64,000 nt of DNA, from positions 34,407,857-34,471,856 of the forward strand of contig NC_057863.1 in the NCBI RefSeq assembly GCF_019393635.1. The letters run 5' to 3'. Source of the DNA: Dromiciops gliroides (Eukaryota; Chordata; Mammalia; Microbiotheria; Microbiotheriidae). This document shows, one piece after another, positions 47,841 through 59,333 of the stretch. The translations under genes and the position numbers were made by a program. The notes under the pieces were generated by a model that did not search any database, was not told the DNA's origin, and saw nothing but the letters and a program-made list of their open reading frames with translations. Within the stretch, counting starts at the first letter, position 1. Each line of letters starts with the position of its first letter.

Positions 47841-48419
47841 GTCACTTTACACTTTCTCTTATATAGTAGTCTTTATCTACCACACTTCAATGCTGCTCTT
47901 CAAAATTTGGATAAATAACCATACCCCTACCCTGCAATCCCTTTGTGCAGAAAGAGCCAAAGAGTTTTAATTAGGAGTATCTAATTGTTCTTATTAAAAT
48001 GTATTTAAAATAGTAAACAGACAAATATTACGGGCCATATCTCCAATCATTACTGATAGGCTATTTGGATTACAGGGAGCTACACTTTGTACTTTCATTT
48101 AAATTTTCTGCTTATTGCAGAAAGAAAAAGTCGTCCTCGTGCTGTTAGAACCTCTCTTTGAAAAGATTAATGAAATTAATGAAAATATAGCTTGGCAATC
48201 ATTCAAATTACAGCACAGCTGAGTTCCTCCTTTTGTCTTCATTCCCATTACTTCTAAGGCCACTTGGAGTTTCATGTTTTAAAAATGGCTCCACCTCCTG
48301 CTGGGCCACTGCTTTTTGTAAATCTTGGGATCCTCTTCTGAGCTCTTTCTCTCAAGGTCAATAAGCAAAGGTCCCAAAAGGCATTTTGCCGAAACTCTCT
48401 CTTCTTGCAGTACTTTGGA
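47841..48419. other. Unique block, candidate conserved noncoding element
   Basis: No repeat is recognised. The part at 48060-48240 has words of the kind found in homeobox-bound enhancers: several taat/atta cores in 'gattaatgaaattaatgaaa', and 'atcattcaaattacag'. This is pattern-based only. Confidence 0.35.
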
Positions 48420-48600
48420 AGGATCAAAGATTTGAACCTGAAATTAAGGGACCTTTGAGTCCCACCCCTCTTATTTTACAGATAAGGACACTGAGGCCCC
48501 CAAAACTTAAGTGGCTCACCCAGGGTCATGCAGCTGGTAACAGGCAGAGCTGGGATTGTGAACTTCTATCCCGTCTTCAAATTCAGCCAGCTTTCTACTG
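48420..48600 (-). mobile_element. THER/MIR-like repeat
   Basis: 'aagggacctttgagtcccac', 'ttattttacagataaggaca', 'ctgaggcccccaaaa', 'cacccagggtcatgcagctg', 'cagagctgggattgtgaact'. Confidence 0.7.
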
Positions 48601-48764
48601 TATTGTACTATTTCTCCCAAAGGTGCTGCTATTTATTTTTTGGCATATGTTGAAGGTGTATGGCATAGAAGGTATAGGTAGCTCACATGGAATGGTTCTG
48701 TGGGAATGACACCAACATTCACCTGCTTACAAATTTCTCCATGACTGACCTGTTGACAGCCTCC

Positions 48765-48983
48765 GGGGCAGCTAGGTGGCACAGTGGATAGAGCACCAGC
48801 CCTGGAGTCAGGAGTACCTGGGTTCGAATCCGGCCTCAGACACTTAACACTTACTAGCTGTGTGACCCTGGGCAAGTCACTTAACCCCAATTGCCTTGCC
48901 AAAAAAACAAAAACAAAAACAAAAACAAAAAACAAAAAACAAAAAAACAAAACAAAACAAAACAACAAAAAAACAAAAAAAGA
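48765..48983 (+). mobile_element. CORE-SINE with long A-rich tail
   Basis: Complete copy with an intact B box (ggttcgaatcc) and an (A)nC tail of about 83 bases from 48901. The perfect target duplication tgacagcctcc is at 48754-48764 and 48984-48994. The long tail and clean ends suggest a recent insertion. Confidence 0.95.
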
Positions 48984-49114
48984 TGACAGCCTCCTAGTCT
49001 GAAATCCCTACTGAACATTCAAATGGAACAAATCTAATCTACCCTCAATGTGGATGGACCTTCAAGTACTTGAAGTCAGCTGGCATGCCTCCCCTGAGTC
49101 TGAACCATTTAAAT

Positions 49115-49390
49115 GCAGTGGATAGAAGGCTGGGTGTCGAGGAGAGAAGACCTCAGTGCAAATCTGATCTCAGACACTGACCAGCTGTGTGTCTCTAGCT
49201 AATTCACCATTCCTCTGTCTTCCTCTGTTTCCCCAGATGTAAAATAGGGCTAATAATAGCACCAACCTCATAGTGTTTTGTGAGAATAAAATGAGATATT
49301 TATAAAGTGCTTTACAAACCTTGAATCTCCATATGAATGTTATTGTCGATTATTGTTGATTGTTATTATTGATGACCACGACGACAACAA
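49115..49390 (+). mobile_element. MAR1-type CORE-SINE
   Basis: 'gcagtggatagaaggctggg', 'ctcagacactgaccagctgt', 'aatagggctaataatagcac', 'ataaagtgctttacaaacct' and a (ATT/GTT)n tail. Confidence 0.75.
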
Positions 49391-49439
49391 AGATGATGTA
49401 TTTCTCTACTCCTTTCCCATAAGTATATCCTCAGAGACT

Positions 49440-49600
49440 AAGTCATTCTTCCATTCAGCAAACACATAAAAAGTTCCTGATGCATGAAACACACCGTGCT
49501 AAGCATAGAGCAGTTGTTTAAGGTCACATGAATAGTAAATATCAGACCAGGGATTTGAACCTTGTTTTTTTCTTGCTATTTCATGCTGCCTCCAGATTGA
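49440..49600 (-). mobile_element. LINE-2 scrap joined to a CORE-like scrap
   Basis: 'ttcagcaaacacataaaaag', 'acaccgtgctaagcatagag', then 'ggtcacatgaatagtaaata' and 'agggatttgaaccttg'. Both parts are short and old. Confidence 0.4.
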
Positions 49601-50089
49601 TCATCTGTCCCCTTCTATAGATCACCAGTGAAAAGGGGCTGCTCTGGCCCACATTAGCATGGACCAATTGAACCCTCTTACTCTGGAAATTTAATCCCTC
49701 CCTCCCTGGGCATTTTCACTTCTCTATGGCTGGTCCAGAGTCTTTCATACATAGTCCAGACCCACAAACATTAGCCCATCATGCTTTAAGTTTACCAGGT
49801 TCTTCTGATCAACTGGCTCTTCTGATATATTATTTAAAAGCCTAAATTAAGTTCAGTTTTTGCTCTTTAGTAGCCCATGATTAATTCCCTTTCTGGGTCT
49901 CTGGCCCTACACCTAAGAAATGTACCTCTATCCTTAATGAGAAAACTCAACTACAACTCTTATTTATCTTCTGTATTCCCTTAGGAGACAGACAGAGCCA
50001 AGATAGGAAGCCATGGATTTAGTGGAAGGAACTTGCATATACTGTTGATTTTATTCATTATATTTTTTGAACTAGGTGCCTAGTTTCTT
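49601..50089. other. Unique sequence
   Basis: Nothing recognised. Confidence 0.35.
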
Positions 50090-50415
50090 TGGCATAGGGG
50101 TCAAACACATAGCCCATGGGGTCAGAAATATTTCCAAGGGTGGCTGGAACCAGAATATAAAGTTAAATTATAAATATTATATACTTAATATCTATCTATC
50201 TAGATATTCTATATTAATATATGACAAACCATAAAATTATATATAATTAAGTTACATTAAAATATCATTGGGAAATATTTAATGAAATACATAAAAATAC
50301 AATTGAATATAAATAATGCTAATATTTGGTTTTCTCAGTCAATATGCAGCCCATGTTAGTCCTTATGTACAGTTTAGTAGCCCCCAGTTTCTCTTTGAGG
50401 TTAATATCCCTGGTA
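50090..50415. mobile_element. Miniature hAT-like DNA transposon with AT insert
   Basis: 'ggcataggggtcaaacacat' at the left. The inner words 'cattgggaaatatttaatga', 'aatacataaaaatacaattg' and 'ttggttttctcagtcaatat' match 47170. Right end 'ctctttgaggttaatatccc'. A TA-rich insert occupies 50165-50260. Confidence 0.55.
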
Positions 50416-50544
50416 TAGAGGACTTCAGGGAAGGAAACACCCTCTTCCGACAGAGATGCAGAAGTCCTCTGTAGCAGAGACTTCAATAGTTGTCTGAGAG
50501 TATTGAAAAATGACATGGCTTATGACTCAGGGCCATAAGATGAA

Positions 50545-50780
50545 AAGATTATAAGAGCCGGAAACAACATTAGAGACCATTGAGTCTAAAAATTTTTACA
50601 TTTTACAAGGCACAGAAAGGTTGTTACTTGTTCTGGGTCTCACTACTACTAAGTGTCTGAGGCAAGATTTGAACCCAGGTCCGCATGGCTCCAAGTCCAG
50701 TATGGCATGCTGCATATTCCATAGTCAAAGGTGAGACTTAAACCCAGGTCTTCTTGGCTTCATTTTCAGAGTTCTAGCTG
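50545..50780 (-). mobile_element. THER/MIR-like repeat
   Basis: 'ataagagccggaaacaacat', 'ttttacattttacaaggcac', 'tctgaggcaagatttgaacc', followed by a second partial block 'gagacttaaacccaggtctt'. Confidence 0.6.
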
Positions 50781-51159
50781 TTGTGTTATGCTGCTTGTTC
50801 ATTTAGCTTATTAATACAGTCTGCACCATGGTTCATCTTCTTATATCCATGTCCTTTAGTTCCCAGAAGACTGAATGAAATAAATGGGCTATCATCGTTG
50901 GCTCTATTGCTCACTTGCTTTGCACATTAGGGCAGGTCACTTGCCTTGTCTAAGTCCCAGTGGAAGATTGTGATTTGCATGGCTGTTTCAATGATTACAT
51001 TTAATTTTTGCCTTGTATTTTCCCTCTCTATGGAGATGTCATACTCTTGTTCAGCACACTGCACTTAGCAGGTCTCCAAGGACCTTTCCAATTTTAAGTC
51101 AGTCTTATGTTAACAGAATGATAACAATGATAAGTGAATTAAAAATATTCCAGGGAAAT
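50781..51159. other. Unique sequence
   Basis: Nothing recognised. Confidence 0.35.
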
Positions 51160-51362
51160 ATTTTATTATTAATAATAATAATAATGACTAGCATTGCTAT
51201 AATACTTGCAAAGTATATCGCACATGTTATTTCATTCAATCTTTACAACAACCATTTTGAGGTTGATTGTTATCACAATTTTACTATTAAGAAAACCTAG
51301 GTCCAGAGAGATTAACTGACTTGTCTAGGGTCACCTATCCGGAAAGCATCTGAGATAGAATT
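51160..51362 (-). mobile_element. MAR1-type CORE-SINE
   Basis: (attaataat) tail, 'atgactagcattgctataat', 'atttcattcaatctttacaa', 'caaccattttgaggttgatt', 'agagattaactgacttgtct'. Confidence 0.65.
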
Positions 51363-52690
51363 TTAAAAAATTATGAATATCTTTCTCTCTCCCTTTCTCT
51401 GCCCTTCCTTCCCTCCTAAGCAAATGATATCTAGGGTGTAAAGCAGAAAAGTCTGGAAGTTGAGCAACTGGTTTATTTTTGCTTTGTCACTTGGATACCC
51501 CATTTAACACGTTGTAACCTCAAAGGACTTTCTTCTAAAAAAAACCAACCTAGATGTTTGAAAAAAATAAAAGAAATCTGCTTTCTTAGGTGTTCATCCA
51601 TTTTCCCCAAGGTATTTGGAATTCTGAACATCCTGCAGTGAGTAACTGCTTGAAGATTTTGTAAGTGAAATAATATTGCAATGTTTCATAGATGCCCAGA
51701 TTGAACTCAAGAAGCTCTAGATGTGGCATTTTCGGAGCTGAAGGATGGCTAACATATCATTTTCTTTTCTATTGCCTTGTGGAGGGTCATACTACAGACT
51801 GTAATGGCCATGGAGTCTCCTCTCCACTCCATTTCCCTTCTGAGGCTGTAACACAGTATTGGGTGCAATAAAGGGAAGTTGATTACATAAATTCAGACCT
51901 GAGCCTCGCATGGCATGCTCACAGAGGGAGCTTAAATTCTGTTTCTTCATCCTTAGGAACATTAAATAGATTAAATTCCAACTATTTGCTCAAGCTCAGG
52001 TAAGAATATTTCACTCACCAGTTTTCTGCCTTTCCTGCCTGAGACTCAGCTCTCCCTTGATTCAACTGGACTGTCTACATTCATATAGCCAAGATCAAAT
52101 TAATTGTCAAAAACCCAATCTTGAAGGATGCACGTTAGGATCTATCCTTCAACAGCCCCTTTTATTTCATGTGATCTTTGCTTGTGCAGAGTGATTTATT
52201 TTTCATTCTTTAGTGATTACACCACTACAGGCATTCCTTCGGGGTTCCAGTGTATCACTTAACATGATGCCTTAAATTGTTGTCCGTGAAGAGTAGTCTA
52301 TCTGATTGTCTTCTATATATGACACCTCACTGAAAACTGAGCTCTTAGGGAACAGGGTACATACAAGATGGTACTTGGGGGTTCTGTTTCCTCTAAGAGG
52401 TTAGAGAAAAGTGCTGAAGAGAGATAGGGGGAGCAACAACACCGATTTTTGCCCACATCAGAGTTTTTCTCAGCAGGGGCTCTGCTGAACATCTGCCTAA
52501 ATGATGACTTTTCCTATGGAATGTGAAAAAAAATGCTACTCTGAAATAATTAAAATTATCTTGGAAAAATCATTATATCATTGTCCTGGGTTATATGGAA
52601 CCACAGGAGAAGGAAGGGAAGAAAGGAGCACTGTATGTGGACTCAGATGAGCTAGATCCATACCTTATCTATGTCAACTTACTTTTTTTT
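51363..52690. other. Largest unique block, candidate conserved noncoding DNA
   Basis: About 1.33 kb without any repeat family I can recognise. It is the longest such block in the window. A 43-bp interval, 51957-51999, has acceptor-like (tcatccttag) and donor-like (gctcag/gtaagaa) borders but is too short and isolated to call an exon. Confidence 0.4.
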
Positions 52691-52691
52691 T

Positions 52692-53040
52692 CAGAGGCAG
52701 GTAGGTGGCTCAGTAGATAGAGTGCTCGTCTTGGAGTTAAGAAGACATGAGTTCAAATGTGGTTTCAGACACACTATTTGTGTGGCTCTGAAAAGTCACA
52801 ACCTCTGCCTGCTTTAGTTTCCCAACAATAAAATGGGAAAATAATAGCACTTGTCTTCCAGAGCTGTTGTGAAAATCAAATGAGATAATATTTATAAAAT
52901 GCTTAGTATAATGTCTGGAATACAGTAGGCACGTAATTCATGCTTGTTTCCTTCTTTTCTCTCTGGGTCTCAGTTTTATCATCTGTTAAGTGATGGGGTT
53001 GGACCAGACGATATCTAGCTCTAAATATAGAATCTTGTAG
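52692..53040 (+). mobile_element. MAR1-type SINE followed by a THER-like tail
   Basis: 'gcaggtaggtggctcagtag', 'aataatagcacttgtcttcc', 'gagctgttgtgaaaatcaaa', then from about 52958 'ctctctgggtctcagtttta' and 'ggggttggaccagacgatat'. Confidence 0.65.
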
Positions 53041-53122
53041 TCTTTTCATGGTTTTCTGGGACAGAACCAGTAAGAAAAAGAGAAGAGGAAAACTTAATTC
53101 TTTTCAAAACAATCAGGAAGCC

Positions 53123-53240
53123 ACAGCTAGGTGGTGCAGTGAATAGAGCACCAGCCCCAGAGTCAGGAAGACCTGAGTTCAAATCCAACCTCAGATACTT
53201 ACTAGCTGTGTCACTCTTAGCTCTGCCTAAAAAAAATTAA
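53123..53240 (+). mobile_element. CORE-SINE, older, 3'-truncated
   Basis: 'acagctaggtggtgcagtga', 'gagttcaaatccaacctcag', 'ttactagctgtgtcactctt' then A-rich. It lacks the usual 'gggcaagtcactt' block. Confidence 0.75.
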
Positions 53241-53264
53241 AAAAAATTAAAACCCCAAAACAAT

Positions 53265-53400
53265 CAGCAAAGCCTTTATTAAGTGCCAGCCATGTGTCAG
53301 GCAGGCATTGCAGTTACAAAGGGAAAAGAGAAACAGTACCTGTCCTTAGGAAGCTTACATTTTATAGCAGCTGCTTATGGAATTAAATTTAAAAAGAAAT
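53265..53400 (-). mobile_element. LINE-2 3' end
   Basis: 'aagcctttattaagtgccag', 'cagtacctgtccttaggaag', 'cttacattttatagcag'. Confidence 0.65.
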
Positions 53401-53454
53401 ATTTGACAAATTGACCAAATTTTTTCCTTCTTTACTCAGTCAATTAAATTAAAC

Positions 53455-53690
53455 TTTCTCCTATATGGGTTCACTTCTTATCTCTATAGCTATTCATGAC
53501 TCCTCCCCCAACCATATTACACTGTGTTTTCTGTATATATTTTTGAACATATATATTATTTTCCTCTATTAGAACATAGTTCTTGAAGGCAAGAGCTGTT
53601 TTATTTTTGTTTTCATATATTTAGCACCTAGAATATTGCCTGGCCCAACTTGTAGGTTCTTGTTGATTGATTTTTGATTCAATTAAATTC
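53455..53690 (+). mobile_element. LINE-2 3' end
   Basis: 'agaacatagttcttgaaggc', 'aagagctgttttatttttgt', 'agcacctagaatattgcctg' and 'ggttcttgttgattgatttt'. Confidence 0.65.
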
Positions 53691-53962
53691 AATTTTGGCC
53701 AAGTCACTACTAGGAGTTGTCACTAGCTTTCTGGTCTAGTCTCTCATGTGGAAAACCTGGTAACTATTTCCAAGCCACCTCTAATTCTCTCTTCAGCCAC
53801 TAAAAGAGACAGATATGTTTGGCAAAGCCTGAAGGTATGTCCATACTATCATCATCCATTTTCTAGGTTGAGGAGACCATGAAAATTTAATTGATTTTCT
53901 GAAGTAGCATTTTTCTCTTCAGGACTCCCAGGAAATTAAAAAAAAGCATGACAATAAAAAGA
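53691..53962. other. Unique sequence
   Basis: Nothing recognised. Confidence 0.35.
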
Positions 53963-54160
53963 ACATCAATCAATATGTTTTTATTAATTGCTCACCACAG
54001 ATCAGATTCTGTGCTAGATGCTGGGTGTACAACAACAAAAATTAAGCAATCCCTATTCTCAAGCAGCTTTCATTCTCTTTGGGGAGATACGTTATACGTC
54101 TGTGCCCCTTCAGACTTTGGGAAAGGTATAGATGGTTAGGAACATGGATGGAGACTTTCA
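53963..54160 (-). mobile_element. LINE-2 3' end
   Basis: 'caatatgtttttattaattg', 'gattctgtgctagatgctgg', 'caatccctattctcaagcag', 'ctttcattctctttggggag'. Confidence 0.65.
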
Positions 54161-54830
54161 GTGGCTGATTTGCAAAACCCATAATAGACTTGTCCCTGGA
54201 AATAGTACCGGGAGTCTTATGTACCCGTTGGCATAAAACCAACAAGAAAAACTTGAGTTAAAAAACTAGGGCAGCCTAAGCCTCCATTTCTGCCATGTGT
54301 TCTAATTTCTATACTCAGATTTATATATTTCTTCCTTGAGAGGCTTTGCTTCTTTGATTCCTCTTGTAATTTGTTTATTGCTCTTCTGAAACATTCTGGA
54401 GGGTCTGAGTTGCTGGGTTGCAATTGCTGGGGGCCTCATAAAATTTATTGTAATATTTTTACCTTCTTCAGAGAATTTTGGTTTGTTTTCTTTCACTGAG
54501 GTATAATTGTTCATTGTGTTGGCTTTTTAAAAAAAAAGTGGTTTGCTCATTTTCTTCCTTTATTACTTTTTACCAGTCTCTCTCTTGATTTTTCCATGGA
54601 TTCCTTCTTTTCATTTCTTCTCTCTAGTAATCCTTCCTTTTCTCTTCTAGTTAGCATTGCTACAGGCCCACCACTGATGCATTTCTTGTCTAGATCAGGT
54701 TGTACATTCTCTTTTCTCTCTAGAGGAACAGAGTTGAGTGAAATCTATAGTCCTCAAGGGCAGAAATGATCAGTTGGGTCATTTCTGAAGGCAAACTTCA
54801 AGATATTCCTGAAGCTGGGTCCTATGTGTT
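54161..54830. other. Unassigned sequence, possibly decayed LINE
   Basis: K/E-rich translations on the minus strand (for example 54302-54514) hint at a decayed LINE ORF1-like region, but no family word is secure. Confidence 0.3.
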
Positions 54831-54833
54831 TGC

Positions 54834-54886
<53 letters not shown>

Positions 54887-55240
54887 CACATATATATACA
54901 CATACATACAGCATATTTATATATACAGTATATATATTTATAATATATAAATAAAAATATATACATACAGTATATTTATATATAAAGTATATATATTTAT
55001 ACTATATATAAATAAAATACATACACACATAAAGTATATTTATATATACAGTATATATTTTTATACTATATATAAATAAAATACACATATATACAGTATA
55101 TTTATATATACAGTATATAATTTTATACTATATATAAATAAAATATAAACAAACATATAGTATATATGTAGATGTATGGGCATGTATACATATGTATATG
55201 TGTATATGTGCGTGTGTATATACACACACACATATATATA
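54831..55240. repeat. (TG)n(TA)n microsatellite and 59-64-bp tandem repeat
   Basis: Pure TG then TA to about 54880. Four copies of a unit containing atatttatatata, then actatatataaataaaat, start at 54913, 54972, 55036 and 55098 (spacings 59, 64, 62). TATG simple sequence follows to 55240. Confidence 0.9.
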
Positions 55241-55474
55241 ATTTTTTCCCCTAAGCACAACACTTGGGGCCTAATCTCACTACTGTATAGAATGAGGGCT
55301 TTCACCAACTCTGTTTCCCAAGGAAGATGTTGGCCCTCTACTTCTAGGGGTTTGCCATATCAATGACAAACTTAGTTCAGACACCAAACCAGTTTACTAT
55401 CTCACTGCAGATAAAAACTTCTAATCTCAGGAGATTTGTCAGCCTCAGCCTCTCCAGCAGCCTAGCCCTTACAA
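55241..55474. other. Unique sequence
   Basis: Nothing recognised. Confidence 0.3.
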
Positions 55475-55765
55475 AAACTTTAAAAATTTTTATGTAATCA
55501 AAACTGTCCATTTTCTCTTTAATGATTATGACTATACCCTGTTTGGTTATAGATATTCCCTCTAGTCACATCTATGAAAGAAACTACCTTCCATTCTTTA
55601 AATGACCTTTTATGTTTATACCACATGTCCATTTGAAGTTTATTATGGTACATGGGTTAAGAAGCTGGTCTAAACTTGACTTCTGCCAAACTTCCTTCTA
55701 ATATCTAGAAGCACTTGTCAAATAAAGAGTCCATTGTTTTTCACAACAAATAAATTTATTCTCTT
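55475..55765 (-). mobile_element. L1 ORF2 fragment
   Basis: 'tttttatgtaatcaaaactg', 'tccattttctctttaatgat' and 'gcacttgtcaaataaagagt' correspond to the antisense ORF2 stretch found at 38570-38850 in the better L1 copy. It is an older subfamily. Confidence 0.6.
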
Positions 55766-56115
55766 AAGGAAGAGTTAGAAATTAATCTTGAAGATTATGT
55801 AGTAGTCAAAAAGTCAACATATTAACCATAGTCATGCTTTTTATTGTTTGTGTTTTCCTTACTTTTGCTATAAGCATCCCTAGAAACGCAAAGATTTTTT
55901 AAAAAATAGAAATAGCACTAGAAGAAAACTAATCTGTAATGTCCCATTCATGGTTCCTTAAGTCTTTTAGATTTTTTTCTCATTTACTTTTTCTTCTTTG
56001 TTAAGAGGCAGTGTTCCCAACTCCTAATTTCCCCTGGGGGAAAAAAGTCGTACTTATTTATGTTTCTGTACTTCAATAATTTTAAAAGAATTCATTACCC
56101 TAGAACCCCTGGGCA
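55766..56115. other. Unique sequence
   Basis: Nothing recognised. Confidence 0.35.
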
Positions 56116-56216
56116 TACATATAAAGTATATATAAAGTGTATATAAAGTATATATGTATATATACATATATATGTGCGTGTATGTATAGATATATATATG
56201 TGCGTGTATATATATA

Positions 56217-56249
<33 letters not shown>

Positions 56250-56250
56250 G
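56116..56250. repeat. TATA/TATG microsatellite
   Basis: Units of tatataaag, then (atatatgtgcgtg) and pure TA to 56250. Confidence 0.9.
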
Positions 56251-57624
56251 AAAAATCAAGCAGCTAAAATTTCTTATTCATAAAAGAGAAAGAAAAACCA
56301 GAGAATTAGATTTTTTAGCTGCACCCTGGAGTTCACTGAACTGGATTGTGCTGGGTTAAGAGCACAGGGGAGTTTTGCAGGAGGACCTCTTTAATGACCC
56401 ACATATTACTTCTAGCTTCATGAAATTGACACCTAGTAGATTTTTAGAAAGAATCCTTTTGTTGATCAGAATTGACTCCTTTGGTACATTGGGAGATGCA
56501 AACGTAATTGACTTCAATCCACAAATATTCTGTATGTTTATTTTTCTCACTTTCAAGAAATACTTCCTGTTTTTTTGCACGGTCTCTAATTTCATCTATT
56601 ATTCTTGTTTTCACTCTATTCAATGAGTTCTCCTATATTAATGATCATGATCTTTTCAGATATTACAGATAGCTAAACTATCTATCCTTTTCCCTTAAAT
56701 TGTAGGTATGTAGTTATTTTATTCCTTTCATATAAATCAACCTCTTTGACTACTTAATTATTCCTGTTACTGTGCTGTGAACTCTTTTCTCTTTGTGCCA
56801 TGTGTGATATCTGGTAATGGGATGTCCCCCAGACCAATGCATTCACACATAAATAAATAAACATATAAATATAGATGCGCAGGTAGGTATGTATTTTATG
56901 TCAGGGGTTTCTACTGACAGCATAAAGCCTCAAGGACTGTATTAATATGATCTAGACCTTGAAATAGAATGGACAGTTCTATAATTCTGCTGCTCCACTG
57001 CCACATCCATGCACCTGTATATCTTTTGATAGCCTATTTTTCTTCCTCTTGTGGGAATTGTCAGACTCATAACTTCGATAGATCATAGTAGCAATTTGAT
57101 CAGGCACCTCATCCTGATTAGATCCTGCATGAATGAGGATTAAGTGGCTCCTTGAGCTACATTTGTTTTCCTTTGGTGCATGTAAATCTCTCCTCCTTGG
57201 AGCAGAGAATTGGTCTCCCCTTTTTTGTAAGCCTCTATTTACAAAATAATCAGGGAAATTCTCAATCTTGGAACCCATTCTCTTGGTTTCTAGATTGATG
57301 AGTTTTATATGAATGATGGGGGAAAAGTATATAGAAGTAGTGAATGAATACTTTTTTTATTTATCATGGGTCTGCTGTAGGCTGATGACCCAGGCTTGGA
57401 TAGGACCCAGTGGAGAACCTGGCCTGTTGATTACTTCTTATTAGGGGTGAGCTGAATTACAATTACGTATAGGATTTGTGGTATTGCATACAATTGTCTA
57501 GAAAAACCAGTTAGATAAAAGTGAATTATGGATGAGAGTTCTGAACTAGGTTCAATTAAGGATGGAGGCAAAATGGAGAATTCATAAAGCTTGCCATCCT
57601 TCTTTACTGGAGATACCAAGTTAG
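56251..57624. other. Long unassigned stretch
   Basis: About 1.37 kb with no family I can name. A 99-codon minus-strand frame at 56979-57278 is rich in charged residues and may come from a decayed element. No domain is visible. Not called as a gene. Confidence 0.35.
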
Positions 57625-57850
57625 ATCCCTACCTTTGACACTTACTGGCTGTAGGACCATGAATAGGTTACCTTTCTGAGTTTCCATTTTCTTTCATTTA
57701 TAAGATGGAGAATAATAAACCTATAATATCTACTTCATGGGATTGCTGTGAGGACTGGAGGAGATAATATATGTACAGCATTTTGCAAAAATTAAAGAAT
57801 CTTGTTAGGCTTCTTATACTTGACATGGGTATCTATTATTATGTTAGTGA
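57625..57850 (+). mobile_element. MAR1-type CORE-SINE, 3' part
   Basis: 'ccctacctttgacacttact', 'ggctgtaggaccatgaatag', 'tcatgggattgctgtgagga', 'tgttagtgatgat' tail. Confidence 0.6.
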
Positions 57851-58499
57851 TGATAACGGGAGCGATTGATGAAATGTTTATAGTGCTTTAGTTTTACAAT
57901 GTTTATGTGAATTTATTAATGTGTGGTCCATAAAATAATGTTTAAAGTCCTATCCATCTATTAAGAAGTAACAGTAATCAGCCTCTTAAGAAGTGGAGTG
58001 ACATAGATCCCATGACCAAGGTGAAGAACTAGACATTTTCTCCAGTCCTTATTGACTCTCAGTTGCAGCTACTTCCACAGGCCAACTCATCAAGAAACCT
58101 AGCAATAACCCTATGATATACAGCAGAGAAGTCAAATCTCTAAATGTGTTCATTTAGCACCCCTTTCTCTTCACCTCATGACTTGTCAAGGCATACAACC
58201 TAACCTGCCAGCTTATGCTTCCAAATTCACACAATAATTTCTCTGCTGCTTCAGTCTCTGCCAGTCAATCCTACTCCTGCCCACATTTCCATTATTCTAT
58301 AAGCAGAACTTAACTTTATGACTTAGGGCAATAGCACTTATCCAGAGAACTGAAAAATGGAAGGAACTGGAATAGGGTACCAGCCTAGTTTGGTGCTGTA
58401 TTAGGCTTGAAGGAAAGAAGACTAGCATTCTAGCATCTGACTGGGGCTGTTTCTATTTTCTCAGAATTTTCCTAGAACAGGAATCGAGGCCAGTGAAAA
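57851..58499. other. Unique sequence
   Basis: About 650 bp with nothing recognised. Confidence 0.35.
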
Positions 58500-59285
58500 A
58501 CCCACCCAGAGAGGAGGCTGAATCAACTTTTAGACCCTGGTTCCGGGGGACGTGTCATTAAAGGGGAAGAAGTCAGAAAATGAGAAATAGTGGGAATATA
58601 AGGAAAAGACTAACATCAACAAAGATCTCAGGAGGAAGAAAACTCAGTTTAAAACCTATACCATAAGCAGATAAATCAACTAGGAAGATATTAAAACAGA
58701 AGGGAAGTTGGTTACCAAGATATCTATGGAACTACAAGTGTCTCTAAACAAATATTGCAAGGCAAAGGAAATAGAACAAGCCAATGATGAAACAGACAAT
58801 TCTGGAATCTAAAGAGAGCATAGAACAAAAGAAGAATTTTCTCTAATTGTTCAAGAGAGAAATTCGATTCTTGAAAGAAGAATTTTAAGAACAAATATCA
58901 GAACTTTTGGCCTTTACAGTAGAATGAATTAGGAGAATAAGAAAATTTGGCTCCATGGTGCAAGTATTTCCAAAGAAGCAAAAAAAGGACTTTTGATTAG
59001 GAATACAAACATGCTGACGTGAAGGACAATTTGAAAGGAGAGAAGCAAAAAGCAATAATGTTAAAAGAACCCATGATTTCTATACAGTCAATTAGTCAAT
59101 AAGCATTTACTAAGGAAAATATATTGATCTCAAAGACAGGTTAAGAGAACCTCAAAGTATCATCGACTTTCCAGAAGACCATAAGTTTAAAATCCTGAAC
59201 ACCATACTGTAATACATAATACAAGAAAACATGAGAATGTAGAAAACAAAGGACCAATTTAAAGAATCCACAGGTTTTTTCTTGT

Positions 59286-59333
<48 letters not shown>

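Noticed and set aside
48765-48900. tRNA gene, because of an intact ggttcgaatcc B box
   Set aside because: The sequence is the tRNA-derived head of a SINE. It has no acceptor-stem pairing and carries CORE and A-rich parts.
51957-51999. 43-bp exon with acceptor and donor consensus
   Set aside because: Too short and isolated. Such pairs occur by chance in 64 kb; no neighbouring exon was found.
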